A stretch of DNA of 64,000 nucleotides, taken from Symbiodinium kawagutii (lineage: Eukaryota > Sar > Dinophyceae > Suessiales > Symbiodiniaceae). Below the pieces are notes generated by a model. It saw nothing but the letters and a program-made list of their open reading frames with translations, did no database searches and was not told the origin of the DNA. The stretch is from the NCBI GenBank assembly GCA_009767595.1, contig VSDK01013596.1:74498-138497 (forward strand). Direction: 5' to 3'. Position numbers and translations under genes: made by a program. Below, piece after piece: positions 20,801 to 35,800 of this stretch (positions within the stretch are counted from its first letter, which is position 1; each line of letters opens with the position of its first letter).

Positions 20801-23800
20801 AGGCCTGATAGTCTAGTACGACCAAGCATGGAGATCTAGCTCCGTCTGTCCAACTTGAAATCTAGCTATCCATCTGCATCTATGATATCTATGCGTGCAT
20901 TCACTCAAAGTGCCAAGGCCTTCCACTATTGTGAATTCATACCGATTAGTGTCACTCATTGAATCATCACGATGACAGTTGATACAAACCTATTAATACA
21001 TCATCTACCAACATATCCGTGACCACAATAAAAATATAGTTGGTTGATTGTCATGATTTTGGTCGACTACTATCATGAGCATAGCCTCCAGCATTAAAAT
21101 ATCTACCAGTTCTGCCAACACATCGGTACAGGTTGGACGGATCCCAAGTCGGCCCTGCAGAAAAATGCTGGGAGCATTGTGGATGATCATACTGCACAAT
21201 GGCAGTGGTTGATGACAAATATGGACCAACAACAAACAGAACCAAAACATAAAGGGACTATGGTGTAGTTAGTAATTACCGTATCGATTATTGCATTGTA
21301 GTGGTGTAGCTGTAATACTTAAATGATGACTAATAACTAATATAGGAATAACGCACTTAAATGACTATAAAAACATATACAAACTGCTGTGTACAAGATT
21401 TTCTATGAAGTAATCATAGCCTAAATCATAGCGGTGCACCATGAACGGCCTATAGTTGCTGATGGCAAAACCAATCTATGCTTACTAACTTGTCATTTCC
21501 TCGCACCTTTTTGACGCAAGCGATGACGCAAGCGAGTCTGCTCTGGTCGGTGAGACTGTTTTTTTTCTGGCCAGTCTCCAGATTTAATGACCCCAGTGGG
21601 TGTCGTGGGCGAAAAAAAGCTGTGCACTTTGTGTGCCCCAGCCAGTTGTGACGTGTCAAGTTTTTCAGACTTCACAGCCCATGAAAATCAATAGACTAGT
21701 TGGCATTGCCCCTGCAATGGGCCACCTGGTAGCCCTAAATCATCCTAAATCATCCTGCTCCCAAAACCAACATGTCATCTTAAACCAATAAAGATCCACC
21801 AGGCGTTGTGCGTCCAGGTGCCAAGTCGGCACCGGTCAAAGCTTGCCGTGTCGGGAGGTGGAACTCCCATTGCAAATTAGCGAACCACCAGGCTTGGAAG
21901 GGCCCCTTGGGGCCACAGCCAGGGGTTCAATTAGTGTATTGCGCACTGGCAGCATGTGGGTGGCTTGTCCATGATTTTTTTTTGGGTCCCCAAGAAATTT
22001 GTTGGAAGGTCTTCATGATGAAGATGTTTTAGGCACATTGATGGACAGCCCCACGGTATTGCGTCAGCAAATATTGCAACAGGTATTGCATGGTATTGCT
22101 TGGGATCTTGGTGGTCCAGTGAAGCATTAACAACCAGGAACGTGGATAAAATCATGATCGCCAATATCAGCATGGCTTTCAACGAGACGATACCTAGACT
22201 TATGTTCAGAATTTCGCACCGCACCAACCAAACCCAAGAAAGAATCCGAAGATTCGATTGGTTCTCAATTCATAGGGGCACCCCCAGTGATCATCCAATC
22301 TTGGTTTTTTATAGCAATGCAATTTCCAGCAAGCATGTTCTGGGGGTCCCCCAATGGCTTGAGATTTGGAGAACGAAAGGATCCAACAAAAACTGGATCC
22401 GGAAAAGGACTGGATCCGGAACACTGGACCCACAACTAGGCAAAAACGGGGTCAGTGGAATTGACCTCCAGGGACGGCAGCAGCTCAGTGCCGTTGGTGT
22501 CGTTGCTCTGACCCAGGCGTCGTCCCGTGCCCAGGGACACGTAGACGCGGCCCAGCTCGGACAGGGCGCCGTTCCAATCCACGAGGCCGGCGTCGGGGTT
22601 GGGGTTCGTGATGCCGTAGGACCACTCGTTGGTGAAGTAACTGAACCTAAGGAGAAATGAAGGAAAGTTAATGAAAGTTACCTTTTTTCTCAGCTTGAGA
22701 AGCTTTTACCAATGAAGTAACCCGGTTGAGGAGAGAGAGTGGTTGAAGAACCTCAGGAGCTGAAGTAACCGGGGGAAGTGCTCATAGAACCAGGGTAACT
22801 GCTCGGTTGAGCATGGAGCTGACCAGGGAAACTGGTAGAAATATAGTTCAATGGCTTACTTACCTCAAGAAGCCCTAAAGAGGAAGTGGTAATGCTGAGA
22901 AATGATGGTCAATGAGGCAACTGAACCTAAGAGAAGCGGCAGGAAACTGTGCTGGAGCTGTTGAGGATGGTAGGTTGAGAGATGGTGAGAAATGGTGGTT
23001 AAGTATGGTTAAGTTGGATCATGAACTGGGATGGGTGGGTGGGTTGGATTGATAGCAACTGTATGCATGAAGGAGGTGGATGACGAATGGTTTTTGATGA
23101 AGGGTCGATGGTTGGCGAAGGGCTTGGGTGACGGTGACTTTTGATGGGTGATGAGTAACCGTCAGGCCGGGGAATGGAATGGTAATATGGCTCGGAAATG
23201 GTTGATGAAAGTTCACGGTGAATAACCTCAGGTGAGTGGACATTCAGTCTGCGAAATTGGTGACCGCAATGGTTGGTGGTTGATGGTGGTGTGGCAAGTG
23301 AATGACGGGTCGCCATAATTTGAGAATTGATTGTGGGTGATGATGGTTGATTGGTCCTAGATACTTGGAGTAGTTATTGTTTGATCTACTGTATCAAAGG
23401 CTTGGTTCATACTCTGGCCAAGGTTGTTTGGCTACTTAGCCGCAAATGGCTAGGCTCGCAGTTGCCAACGTATACGCAAAAAATGGCGTTGGAATGTGTT
23501 GGAGTGAGTTGCGATGTAATCACTGGGCTCGATAAGTAAACATGAGTCAAAATGAACAATTATCAAATCACTATGGTCAATGATCATTACAATGGAGGAA
23601 CCAAGACCTAGTACCCACTGACAATCATTGGACATTCAAGTGGCTCAACGCACTGTTTAATACATGTGAAACATGATGTTCCTCCTGGTAATTACTGTAA
23701 TGTAAAACCAATCATCATTATATTGAGTACTGTATCATGCCGACATCTTTTTTTAATCCATCAAAGTGTAGAGATGACTACTCTTTACCGGGCCACCATC

Positions 23801-26800
23801 CAACATTACCGACCATCGTGCCAGAAAAAAAATCATCAAACTGCCTCCGGATCCAAAGCTGAATCAGCAACAACCTGATCCCCTAACGCGTGAACTTTCT
23901 GTCTGGCGCTCCCCGCGGTCCTTCAGAAGCCGCGTGAAAACAAGACCCCGGGTTGGCAACATGGGGGAGCCGCTGCGGCGAGAGCAGCCATGCGTACTTC
24001 TCCACGAAATCCTCCTGCTCCAACCATGGCACCACTTGCTTCATGAATTTGATCTGGCCATTCATCGACCTCGAGGCGTGTCCTACGGAGGGGCTGAGGG
24101 GCTTGCCACATGTGTCCTGGCGGGTTCACGTACGCATATTTTCGATGCTTCGAATGAGACACGCACGTAATATGCAGGCTTGACCACAAAACAAACACAT
24201 CTCCTAAAACACCCTCCAGTCGTGGACATGGGTGCATGTATGAACATGTATATGTATCTAGCGCGCATCCAGTTGAATTGTGACCTTATTTGACCTTATT
24301 TGACCTTGTACCACCTTCAACTTCAACAACCACATGGGGTTGCACCTGGGTCAAAGACATGTGTATAGATGGTGTTACACCCAAAAATGGCTGCTTTTCC
24401 CATACAAACAGCCATCAGAATTCGCTATTGCTCAGGCATCATCAATCAGTGCTAAGCATGGTTAACCATCACAGGCTGGTAAACTGCTGACCATAGTGAA
24501 TGCAGTCTCAGCCACTTATCAATAGCATGATATCGACATCAAATTGGTCTGGTTGGGACTACATGCGAGCTGGGATGTTACCATCAATACAAGCTGGAGC
24601 CCCAAAAGTTACAACTTGGTTTGGAAGCCATTTAACTACTGTTAGATCGACCAACACTTTCCAAAACTAGGAGTTGCCTTGGCTATATCTGGTTTCAAAA
24701 GCCATTCAAGTACAGTCAGATCTACCAAAACTATCCACAACTAGGTAGATACACTACTTCAAAAATCAAATCAGCTATCTTGGAAGACCCTCCTTGTAAT
24801 GGATAGTTTCCAAGAAGCGATGTTCTGACCCATACACTTGACCAAGCATGAGCTGCGCTTGGTGAGTTGGCCACCATGAAACCACGATATTGTTATTGGC
24901 TACTAATTGCTACCGGTTATATACAAACAATCATTCATATGGTAATCATCATGAGCGATCATTACTCATCACTAAGCAAGTGATCATCAAGAACCATCAC
25001 GATTTATGATAAGTTGATAATCATTGATAAGGAATAGCCAACGTTACTGTAATGATGGCCAACAGTCCCCAACAATCATCAACCATTGATAAGTCAACTC
25101 ACCAACATCCACCACATATAGCCATGACCATCAGTAGCTAGCCATGAATAAACCATCATAAACCACAAGCATCCATTGATCCGGCATTGATGATCAACAT
25201 CCACGATTGACCTATTTAAAATTATTAAACAATCACAATTGGCGATGTTAATTCATCAACTTTGAATGATTAGATAACATCAATCATCAACCATTTTGGT
25301 ATTCTGAACCATTGACCATCATTTGCTGGCTTATGCGCCATCAACAAACGATGACATGATTAACGACTGTTGCTTACTATCCCCTATCATTGATAGCTTC
25401 GAACCATCCTTAATTACCATGCGCCAACAACCACCAACCACCAACCAGTTGACCATCATCAAAGCATCATTAACCAAGCTGTGAACCACCATAGTAGCCA
25501 TCGTGACCCATCTTTGATTGACCATGATCAGCAACTCATCAATTGCTTCCAACCAATCAACCCTTCCAAACAATCAATCGTCCAGCACAAGTAATCAGCC
25601 ATTTTCCACAATCATTAAGCACGAACTAACCATCATTAATCATCAGTCGTTAGGTAACCATCAACCATCAAATCACCATCAACCAACCATAAAAGTGTGT
25701 TTTCAACAAATTTGTAACCATAAATCTGTATGAACCACTAATTCTGCACCCACACTAATACCTCCATATTCCTAGCAAAAACATCCATAAACCTCCTTAA
25801 AAACCCTCCACAAACCCCTTATATGCACCAATAGGTTAGCCTCTCTAAACCCTTCATCGCTCGGCAGCCACTTCTCCCAGGCCAGGCACACGTCGTAGCT
25901 CTGATCCGCGCAAGCGAACTCGGTCAGCCAGATCTTCTTGCCGAACTTTTTGTAGCTCTCCTGGGCCAGCCACTCGCAGTGCCAAGGGCCATTTTTGACG
26001 CCCGGCGCTGAGCTGCTGAGTTCGTGGCGAAGCACGGTTGAAGAATGGTTCATGATCTGGCACTGAACCGTCACCATCACCACCGTCTGGTGGTGACTCA
26101 CGATGTCTGCTATTGCAAAAACACAGCCAGTGAAGAATGATAGATGGGTCAATGATGATGGTTGTAGACCAGTCTTTGAATAGCGGCTTTTGGAATGGCA
26201 AACCTTGATTGTACTGTATTTAGATTTAATGGCAAAACCATGACCAGTGGTACTGAGAATGGGCTTTTCTCAATTGGAAATTGCGTTGTGCATCTACCAG
26301 CCGTTGGTTATAACCACAAGTTCTGGAAATTTCATCATCTATCAGCCGTGGTGATAACTACAAGTTCTATATAGTACTATGATTCATTAATAGTGTAGTG
26401 ATTAATCATTAGAGATACCGTTAATCATTAGAAATATTGACCCCGGACCCCGGGTATCATCCATGATCCATTCTTGCTAGCCAAAACGGCCAAAGAAAAG
26501 GCTCTCAGACAAATCCGAGGTTGAAAGTGGCAAACCAGTGGAATACCTCCAGGTTAACCAATAAAATGAGCTCAAAAAAAAACTAAACAAATATCATACT
26601 TAGACGTAAAATGATTCAAGACGATTCATGAATCAATTATGATGAAGCGATTAAGCCATTATGGAGATGTATCTTTATGTCAACTACTTGCATGGCCCAA
26701 AAAATTGTCTGTAGATGAGATGTGAAAAAGTGAAAAAAAGGTGACGAGTTTCGATGAGATTTTGAATGCCCGACAAACTGCACCAGTAGCTGTGGACGGC

Positions 26801-29800
26801 AATGGCATCGATGCGGCAGTTCTTGCAAGCTTTCAAGAACCTGATTTTTCGGTGGCTGGGCCATGTTTGCGTGGTGAATTTCCAAGTGGTTGTGGTTCAT
26901 CATTAGCTGGGGGATGATTCGGTATTGGAACCACAAAAGCATGGCATGGTCTTATAGCCAACAACCAGTATGATGACCAACTGGAATGATCATATCAAAA
27001 TGCTTGTTGGATATTCTAAGCGTGATCCTAGCACAGTATTGCTCATGGTCTATGATCATGACAATAGGCATCATTGAGACTGGTAATGGTTGCTCGCAAT
27101 AGTTCTGAAATGTTCCGAACACCTTATTCACCAGCTTGCAAGCTATCATTCTACAATAATCTAAAACCATCATCAACCAGCATATCATCCAGCTTGCCAG
27201 CCGACTAGCCATGAGCTAAACCTGCACGATCAACTATCGAGTCATAAGCGAATGATCAACCAGTATCAGTAGCTGATGGATCATTGGTCAAACCATCTTA
27301 AATCGTCATTAACGCCGCATGAGTTGTCTTTTTGCCAGGGCTTCCCACGGCTCGTCCTACACAAGCGTTGTTGCTGAACACCCTCAGGGGTCAGGCGCAT
27401 GATCCACCTGCCCGGCATTCAGCTGGACACCACTGATGAGCTGATGCTCAGAAAGCTGGTGAAGTCAGTAGCTCACCATCAACCAGCTTACAATAAAACA
27501 TCTTTTCGGTTAACCAGTAGATGAGCCTATAGAACCTATAGAACCACCAGCTGCTGGTTCTTTAACCAGCCTATTAACCAGTAGATGAGCCTATAGAACC
27601 ACCATGATTGCCAGTGGATAGCAAGCTGAGCATCGCCTCACTACCTTTTTACCAGCCGGGTAATGATGATCAACCACTGATAAGGCCACTACTGCTTGGT
27701 GGTTTCAACCAGTATGAATCATATCAGTCAACCAGCCATTGGTTAACAATTACCAGCGAGTAGTTGTTCAACCATTATCCTTACTCACTATCCCCTATCA
27801 TTACCCATTACTAACCATTAAACCCTTATTCATTCACCATTAACCATGGTTATTCACCATTAACCATGGCAAGCCAGTACTAACCATGGTTCGAACCACC
27901 AACCAGCAGTTGTTCAACCATTATTAGTTGCTCACTATCCCCTATTATTAACCAATATTAAGGGCTACAACCACCAACCAGTCATGACATTTCCCAGCTT
28001 CTCAACCACATCCGCGGTTCCCCCGGTCGCTGCAGAGCCAGGCAACTCACCCATCCACCAGGTGCCTTTGCCGATATCGCCGCACATGGCAGGACCTCAA
28101 AAAATGGCGCGACCGTGCGCCGGCAGGCACGGCAAGGTAGATAATGGCTTGTTTATATAGCATTAAAATGCATTAAACAATTATTTTAAGAAGCCCCCAA
28201 ATGGCAACATGGGTCTTTTTTGCCGTTTCAGGGGCTTCTTTACAATAGGGGTACCCAAAAAACGGTTGGTTTATAGCAATAAATAAATGATAAAGGATGA
28301 TTTAGGGGCCCCCCTATTTTGAGAAAGCCCCAGTTCTTCATGGTATGTCAATCATGGCTTTAGCAAGCGATGATTGTTGCTAGTTACTGGCAACATTTCG
28401 TGGTTGTAGATGCTATGAGCCGGCTATGAGCCGACTAGAAAAACAGAAACTATGGTCTGGATCAGGGCCCCCATACCCCTGTGGCTCACATCCCATCCAC
28501 AATCACAAACGAAGAAACTGCAACAGTTGTTTATCGACGTTCACATGCTCCTTTGTTGGCTGGCTCAGATTGACACGCCACAGCAAACATAGGTGGCTTC
28601 TGAAGTCCCTTCTCAACATTGAAAACCACTGGGAAACCCTAAAATTATTGGCTTACTGAACCGTTTATTTTTGTCGCTTGAAGTTGGTTGAAGCGAAAAA
28701 GGAGATGGAGTCAAATCATCTTTTGCACTGCAACCACGATCAAAGTGATATCAATACTTCTACAGCTATTGGGTCATTGCTCATATCATTACTTTCGACT
28801 AAGATCAATATCCAGTCCGATCTATTTATATGTTTTGTGCTTCTGACATTGATCCGCTTTCCTCACTTGTACAACCTTTTTGTCGACAATGTAGTTGACG
28901 TGCGATAGAACCAAATGTCTAAGTACCCCTGATTGATCACACAATCGAAACAACGCCAGTCGACATGGTCGGCCAAGTAGTGGCACGTGATTTGATGTCA
29001 TCTTGCAATTCCAGCAGCTGAATCTGCAACTCCAGCGGTGTTCTGTGCAGCACAAGGCCCCGAACGGTTGCGCGTATCCTGCCCCCAAAAAAAGAAGATT
29101 CACTGAAGGTGCCCAACCCGACAGCCCACCAGTCACCCCTTTACAGGATGCTCCCTAAGCAGCCTTGGCTATCTTGGCAGCTGCATCCCTATTTCAGCAG
29201 CTGCAACAAGGGAAGCGTCATGGAAGTCACCAGCACCAAGCGCCCTACCGTAGCCCAGGCGCTGACCAACTTCTGCACGCCGTAGTTCCGTGCCACTTGC
29301 TCCACTTGTGGCCAAGTTGCTGCTGCGTGCCATGGGTTCATGGCTGCCTGGTGGTGGATGTCGGGTTCGTTGAAACCTCGGCACCCCCAGTGGCACCCTG
29401 GACACCCTGGCTGGGTGGTGATGTAAGTGTTGGGTGATCCAACTTGGTACATCTTCACAAGTCGAATCTTCACTGAACTCATAGTTACGTCAGTGTTGAA
29501 TTCAACTGGCGTTGAGCCAAAATTCATATTATTACGATGACTATTATAGGCCCATTCCTATACAACGCCTGGGTTTCTGGACTGTAGTGCTGAGTGGTGA
29601 ACAGCAATGATCAGACTTCACAACAACCAGCAATATCCCATTGTCGTTCCCTTTCCAAATGGTTACTTCTCGGATGGTCCTGGGGCTACCTATCCCAATG
29701 TGTTGGAATCACAGCTGGCACAGCGTGCAAAAAGCCATCTGATTGATCCAGGTCAAACCAAGCTTGATAACCCCAAGACATCAAAACAACATCCACCAAT

Positions 29801-32800
29801 GACCCATGGATGCTGGTTGTGTCTGGACCAAAGGGCCCCCAAGAACACCATGAACTGTTACTGGCGGCGATCACCTTGCATCATAACGTAAGCGTGCCAC
29901 CATTTCTGCAGGAAGAGTAGTGGTCCGACCCATCGGCCAGGTGACAATTATAGATAGATTCTGTTGATCCAGGCTGCGCCGAGTACGCAATCGGTCGCAT
30001 ACTGGCGACATCGGCTATGATAATCTTCGCACCTTTTTCTAATATGCATCTATGAATGCGTTCTTGAGTGAGAAATACAATTTACTTGTATAAGCTGAGC
30101 TTGAATAAGTGATGGCAGTGGCTCCGCGTCTATACCTATCTATGTATTCGTGCTATGGCCAACCACCATGACCATCCAGCCACCTCGAAAGCAACGATGA
30201 TCATCAACGGAATTCTCAACTAAGTCAGACTGTTCATGACATAACTTATGATCCGCATCACAATCAATCTACACTTTCCTTCACATTGGAAGTGTCTCCT
30301 GGTGGCTCCAAATCGCTCCCCCAAGCGAAGGCAGGGACCACCCTGGCTCCTTAGATCCCTCCCAAATCCTATAAGCATGTGACCAGCGCCGTGACCAGCC
30401 TGGTGGTGCGCCAATGATGGTGTCAACTGCATGGTTGGCAAGCAGTGTTCGGTGGTTTCAGTGGTTTCAGTGGTTTCGGTGGTTTTGGTGGTTTCCCTGG
30501 CCCTTCTATGCGGGAAGATCTGCCCCGGTATGGCAGAGAAACCTACGGGGAACATCCATTCACCAGGGTCAGTCCTGAATCATGAAGCATGATTGAGCAC
30601 TCTCAAATCATCACTATACTTTTCGGCGTCATTTACCACAAGCCATTAAGTGGTGGCACTCTCACTCATGTATCTACTTAGGCGTCATGAACCATGGTCA
30701 ACTGGTGTGCAGGTTGATGTGGGTCTCTTCTCCGCAATGACACGACATAAGCACCATGATCATCATATCTAGCGACCAATCCATCACCACTTGGATCATC
30801 CCACAAAGTGGTGAATGTAACCCATGGCCAGTTCACCTATCTATAATCGGTACGGGTCCCACAGAATAGCCACAATCCCCATGGTAACCACGTAGGTAGC
30901 TTATAACATCTCATAACTGAAACATAACCATGGCAAATGATCCGTAACATTCCGATTTATTAAGCCTCATGAATGATCCTCAAGGCAGTTAGCTTATCCC
31001 TATACCTCCGTGGTTGACCACTTCCCGGCTGTGAAACCACCAGCAGCCACCAGCCACCAGGAACCACCAGCAGCCGTGTGGAGCCCAGGCACCCAACAAG
31101 GCACGGAACTGCCTTCCTCCAGCGTTGCGCGGGAAGTTGTTGTTGTGCACCTGGCCAGCCAGTATACAATGCACATATGTATACATTGTCGTACTAAAAT
31201 TTATGTAAAAAGTGTAAATATATATATATATATATTTATGTATGTATGTATATATACTTATATCAAAGTATCTTATTGTACATATTTATATTAAAGTATT
31301 TATTTACAAATTATGTCAAAAGATCTCATCCATTGCAGTGTGTGTGTGTGTGATGTTCATTTAAGTATCATTACATATCCATGCTAATGGCGAGATACCG
31401 GCATGTTGGCATATGAATTAGATTGGCGTGCATGAATGGAAATGATAAGTGACGTACGGCTGATATATGCAAACCTATGTCCATGATGCCCGTCCATGCT
31501 TAGGCAAAAATATATGTAAAAAATGCATGTGTGTATGAGTATGAGTGCACATGAACATATGCACACATGCACGTGCACAGATTTAATTCTACAAATGCAT
31601 GTCAACATCTTGGCGGAATATGTTGATGTATGTTGTTGCTGCTTGTCATTACCTGTAGTAATTATTCAGTATTCGTGCTTATATGTGCAGCTGCCAGTTG
31701 CGGTTAATATCCTGGGATGTAACCGTTATTACAAATCCTAGAAGGTAGCTCGGTTAACCCCTATGACCATGGGCGAATGTTGCCGGACATTACCTTCGCG
31801 ACTGTCAGGCGCATCATCACCTTTGTCTTCTCCAAGTTGCCATCATTCATGATAAACCATGCAACTTCCGGCAATTACCACTCTTTCAGCAACTATGGAT
31901 CGCCATCGACTACCAAAAAAAACCACCACTCTTTCAGCAACTATGGATCGCCATCACCTACTATAAACCCTGAGCCCTCATAAACCATGGCAGTTCTGGG
32001 CCATTTCTCTGCCGCGTGGCCATGGGAAAGAAGTCCATCTGCGCGGCTCCCCAGGAGTTGTGCGGGTTCAGATCCCAGTTGTAGCCCCAGGAGACGCCTG
32101 AACCGGTGGGGGTGAGCTGCGGCTGGGGGGGTGCTCCATGGGGATTGGATCGTCAGGGGAAGCTTACTGCAAGGGTTTAAGGATGGTTAGTTGGTGGTTA
32201 GTTGGTGGTGAGTTGATGGTTGGTTGATGGTTAGCCGTTATTCCCAAGCGTCCCAGCCCGTGCGGCTGTGCTTACTGAGATTGGGAGGGTGTAGTTCACT
32301 GAGCCATGGTCATTCTCTCGTTTGATCCTGCTGCCATTCAGAATGGTGACAGACATCATGTGGTAGTTGCACCGGTTGCTGTGGATCCGCAGAATCTACA
32401 ACATTTGGTACGTGATTGTGTGTCGGGCTACTTCTATCGAGTTGATGGTTGCTTGGGGGAATCAGCTGCCTCCTATGCATTGCTGAGTGTCAAGGTTGTG
32501 GTGAATGGACGTGTCCCACAGCTTTCCATTGATTCGCAGAGCTTTGTCATTCCGCATAGCATTCCGGATTGGCCACATATGCATGACCTTGTTGAGGCAT
32601 GTTCAGGCATGGGATTCATGGGTGTGGGTACCACGGCTGTTGGTCTGTGTCCTATTGCTGGATGTGACATCAACAAAACCTTTTGTGATGCCTACACGAA
32701 GATCCAAGGTCGGGTTGCCATTCATGGTGACATTGGGAATCCCTCGACAGTTGCTGACCTGTGGGCGAAATGTGCAAATCTCTCTGGGATCATTGCTGGG

Positions 32801-35800
32801 GTTAGCTGTCAACCCTACAGTGTTCTGGGAGATCATGGTTCTGGTTCCGATGCCAGAGCAGCAAGCCTACCTGGGGTCCTACATGCCATCCATTGGTTGA
32901 GGGCCCCATATGCCATTCTGGAATGTGTGCCGCCGATTGCCAATGATCCGTATGCACAGAAAGAGCTGGATGATTTCTGCAAAGGTACTGGATATACACG
33001 CCATGAAGTCATTTTGAGCCTGAGTGACATTTGGCCATCCAGACGCCAAAGATGGTGGTGCATTCTATCTGCCCCTGCCCTTGGTAAGATTGTGGTACCG
33101 CCGTTCCCATCCAACTTTGGCCTGAGTAAGATCGCTCAACTGATCACTGGTGACATGCAAATGGATCAACAGGAGCTTGATCAATTGTTGCTGTCAGAAG
33201 TTGAATGTGCTGCGTTTGGTACTGACTCACCCTCCTGTGAATACTTCATGAATGGTTTGGGGGTACTTCCATGTGCTCTTCATGCATGGGGAAATCAGTT
33301 GTCTGCTTGTCCCTGCGGATGCCGTCAGCAGGGACTCAGTGAACGGCGCCTCAAGGAGCGCGGGTTGCACGGTGTTCTGGCCATGACCTCAGATGACAAG
33401 CCACGCCACCTGCATCCAGCAGAATTGGCAGTGCTTTGTGGTGCAGATCCTGTTGAAGATTGGGAACCCCTCAAGTTCTCTTTGTGTGGGATAGGACAAC
33501 TTGCCTCTCCACTGCAGAGCCTATGGGTCGGGGCACATGTGAAGGTACACCTTGAAAGGATCCAGTTTGGGGAGGCACACACCAGCCCCTTTCGTGAGTT
33601 GGCAGCCTATGCATCTTGGCTGATTGCACGGTCCCACATGATTTGGAAACCCGCCAAGTTGGGAGGTGAATTGGCCCCTTTGGTTGAAGCTTGGTCACCC
33701 CTACGCACGTTGACCATGGATCAGCTGATGTCATTGGAGTTTTGGGTAGTCAAGGGACATCATGTCACGCTGGCCACGATCTTGGAACAGATCATGCAAG
33801 TGGACCCTGACTCTTCTCTTGGTAGGTTCATTCAACGTGAGAAAGAGACTTTGTGTGACATCCCTGATGCTGCCTCTGAAGTGATTCCAGCCACGGTCCC
33901 ATTTGAAATTGAAGAAGAACGTCCCCCCAAGAAGCTCCGAGTCACGACGGACTCAGATGAGGTTGGCTATGAAGTTCAAATCTCTGGGGATGCCACCATT
34001 GAAAAACTTACCGATGCTGATCGTGAGGTTAGATTGTTGACTGGCACATGCAGGGCCTTCTTCCAGGGATGCGTGCTTTCCCCTGGTGACATGGCTGCTG
34101 CGTATGATGAAGTTCACATTGATGAATGTGCTCCTGTGGTTGACTCTTCTGATGATGGGGAATCCGGGCCACTCCCCTGCCTAATGCCCGAAGAGACTCA
34201 TTGTCCTGATGAGTCTGGTGCCATTCATGTCGTGGTTGAAGCTTCGTCTGAGGCCCCATGCCCAGATGGTGACGGTTCGGTGAGGTCTGCAGTGGATCCT
34301 GGCCTGATGCCAGCTGATCCCTTGCCAACGGAGGTTGTGCCTGATGTTGCTCTGGAGGATTCTCATGTGGCTTCGAGCGTAGATCAACACAGGGTGCCTG
34401 CTGGGGAATCCGGACCACTCCCCTTCCTAATGTCCGGTGGTGATCGCGAGGGTAGTGCCATGGTGGCTGTCTCCCACCTGGCCTCCCTTCAACCAGATGC
34501 CTTGCTTCAGGTGAGTGGACCCTTGATGACAAGTGACCTGCAAATCACTGGCCTGCTTGCTCAAGCGATTCAAGTTCAGGAACGAACTCAGGTGCTTGCC
34601 CAACAGGAGCTGCTTTGGGCTGATGATGAAATTAGGTGGCACTTGGTGCGCTTGCAACAACAGTTCCATGAAGGAGTTGCCAATGATCATCGTTTTGTTT
34701 CTCGGCAGTTCAATCGTCTGGCGGTGGTTGACCCCCTTTTGGCACATGGGTGGATCAAGTGTGGGGTTCGTGACGTGGCATCATGGTGCTCTTCGCATTG
34801 CCAATCTGGTGTAGACTGCATTGTCATGATTGCTCCTGTGAACCAGCATTGGGTCCCATTTGTCATGTGGGTTGATCAGGGCAAGTTCCGAGTGCACACG
34901 TGGGATGTTCAAGAGGCTGACCACACCCCTGTGTGGCCTGTGCTGTGTGCGTTGGGACAAGCTTTGGGCATTTCTGAATCCCCGGAAGTCTTTCGTGATC
35001 ACAGAATGTTCATTCATCATTGCAGCTGTGGTGCATTGGCCGTCTCCTTCGTTGTCCACAAGTTGTTCATGCATAGGTTACCCATGGTCAAAGCTGATGC
35101 TGAGTTTGTTCATCAGACTTATCGAGAGATTTTTGTGCGAGCCATTGCACAATACCAGACGTGTTGTCGACCGTGGGTTTGGGCTGCTGGACCACATGTT
35201 CATGCTGAAAACCAATTGCGTCAACTCCTGGAGGAGAAAGGGGTGTCAAAAGATGACAGCACCAAACGGGTTGCTGATGCCATGAAAGCGATTGGAGCCA
35301 AGGGAATCTCACAGTCCTTTTCATTCAAGGATCCATGGCGTCAGTTGAAAACTCTTGGCAACCAAGTCAAGTTTCAGTTCATCCTGCCGCATGAGTTGCA
35401 GAAGTTCCAGGAACAACATGGAAAACGTCCACCCAAAAAGGCTTCCAAAGCACCTGAACCTAAGCGCCAGTTTACGTTGGACCCCAAGAAGCTTCAAGTG
35501 CCTCCTGGCACTTTCGCCTGCAATGGTGCTGCTTTGAATCAACTTGAACTGCATCAAATCGGTCCAATTGCTGAAGGTTTTGTGCTCACTACGGTTCTTG
35601 AAGTTGAAGCATACCTTAGAGCGAACCAAGCAGTGAGCAAGTGTCCACTTGCGTTTGTGATCATTTCTGGTCTCCCCTCTGATTTTCCCACGAGTCTGCC
35701 TCAAGCTAATGTCACATTGCCATGCAGATGCAGCATTGATCGTGAACCCATTCTGGTCGATGTTACGGTGGTACAAGTTGGACATGGGTTTGTTGAGAAG

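Noticed and set aside
22100-22660. 186-codon plus-strand ORF
   Set aside because: It is the shadow of the last GH128 exon, whose minus-strand reading has family motifs.
28989-29078. Open stretch on the minus strand reading RATVRGLVLHRTPLELQIQ after an AG|G acceptor
   Set aside because: It looks like an exon, but GH128 exons on either side (29263 and 28095) join in phase without it. It shows that an AG|G plus a short open frame is not enough evidence.
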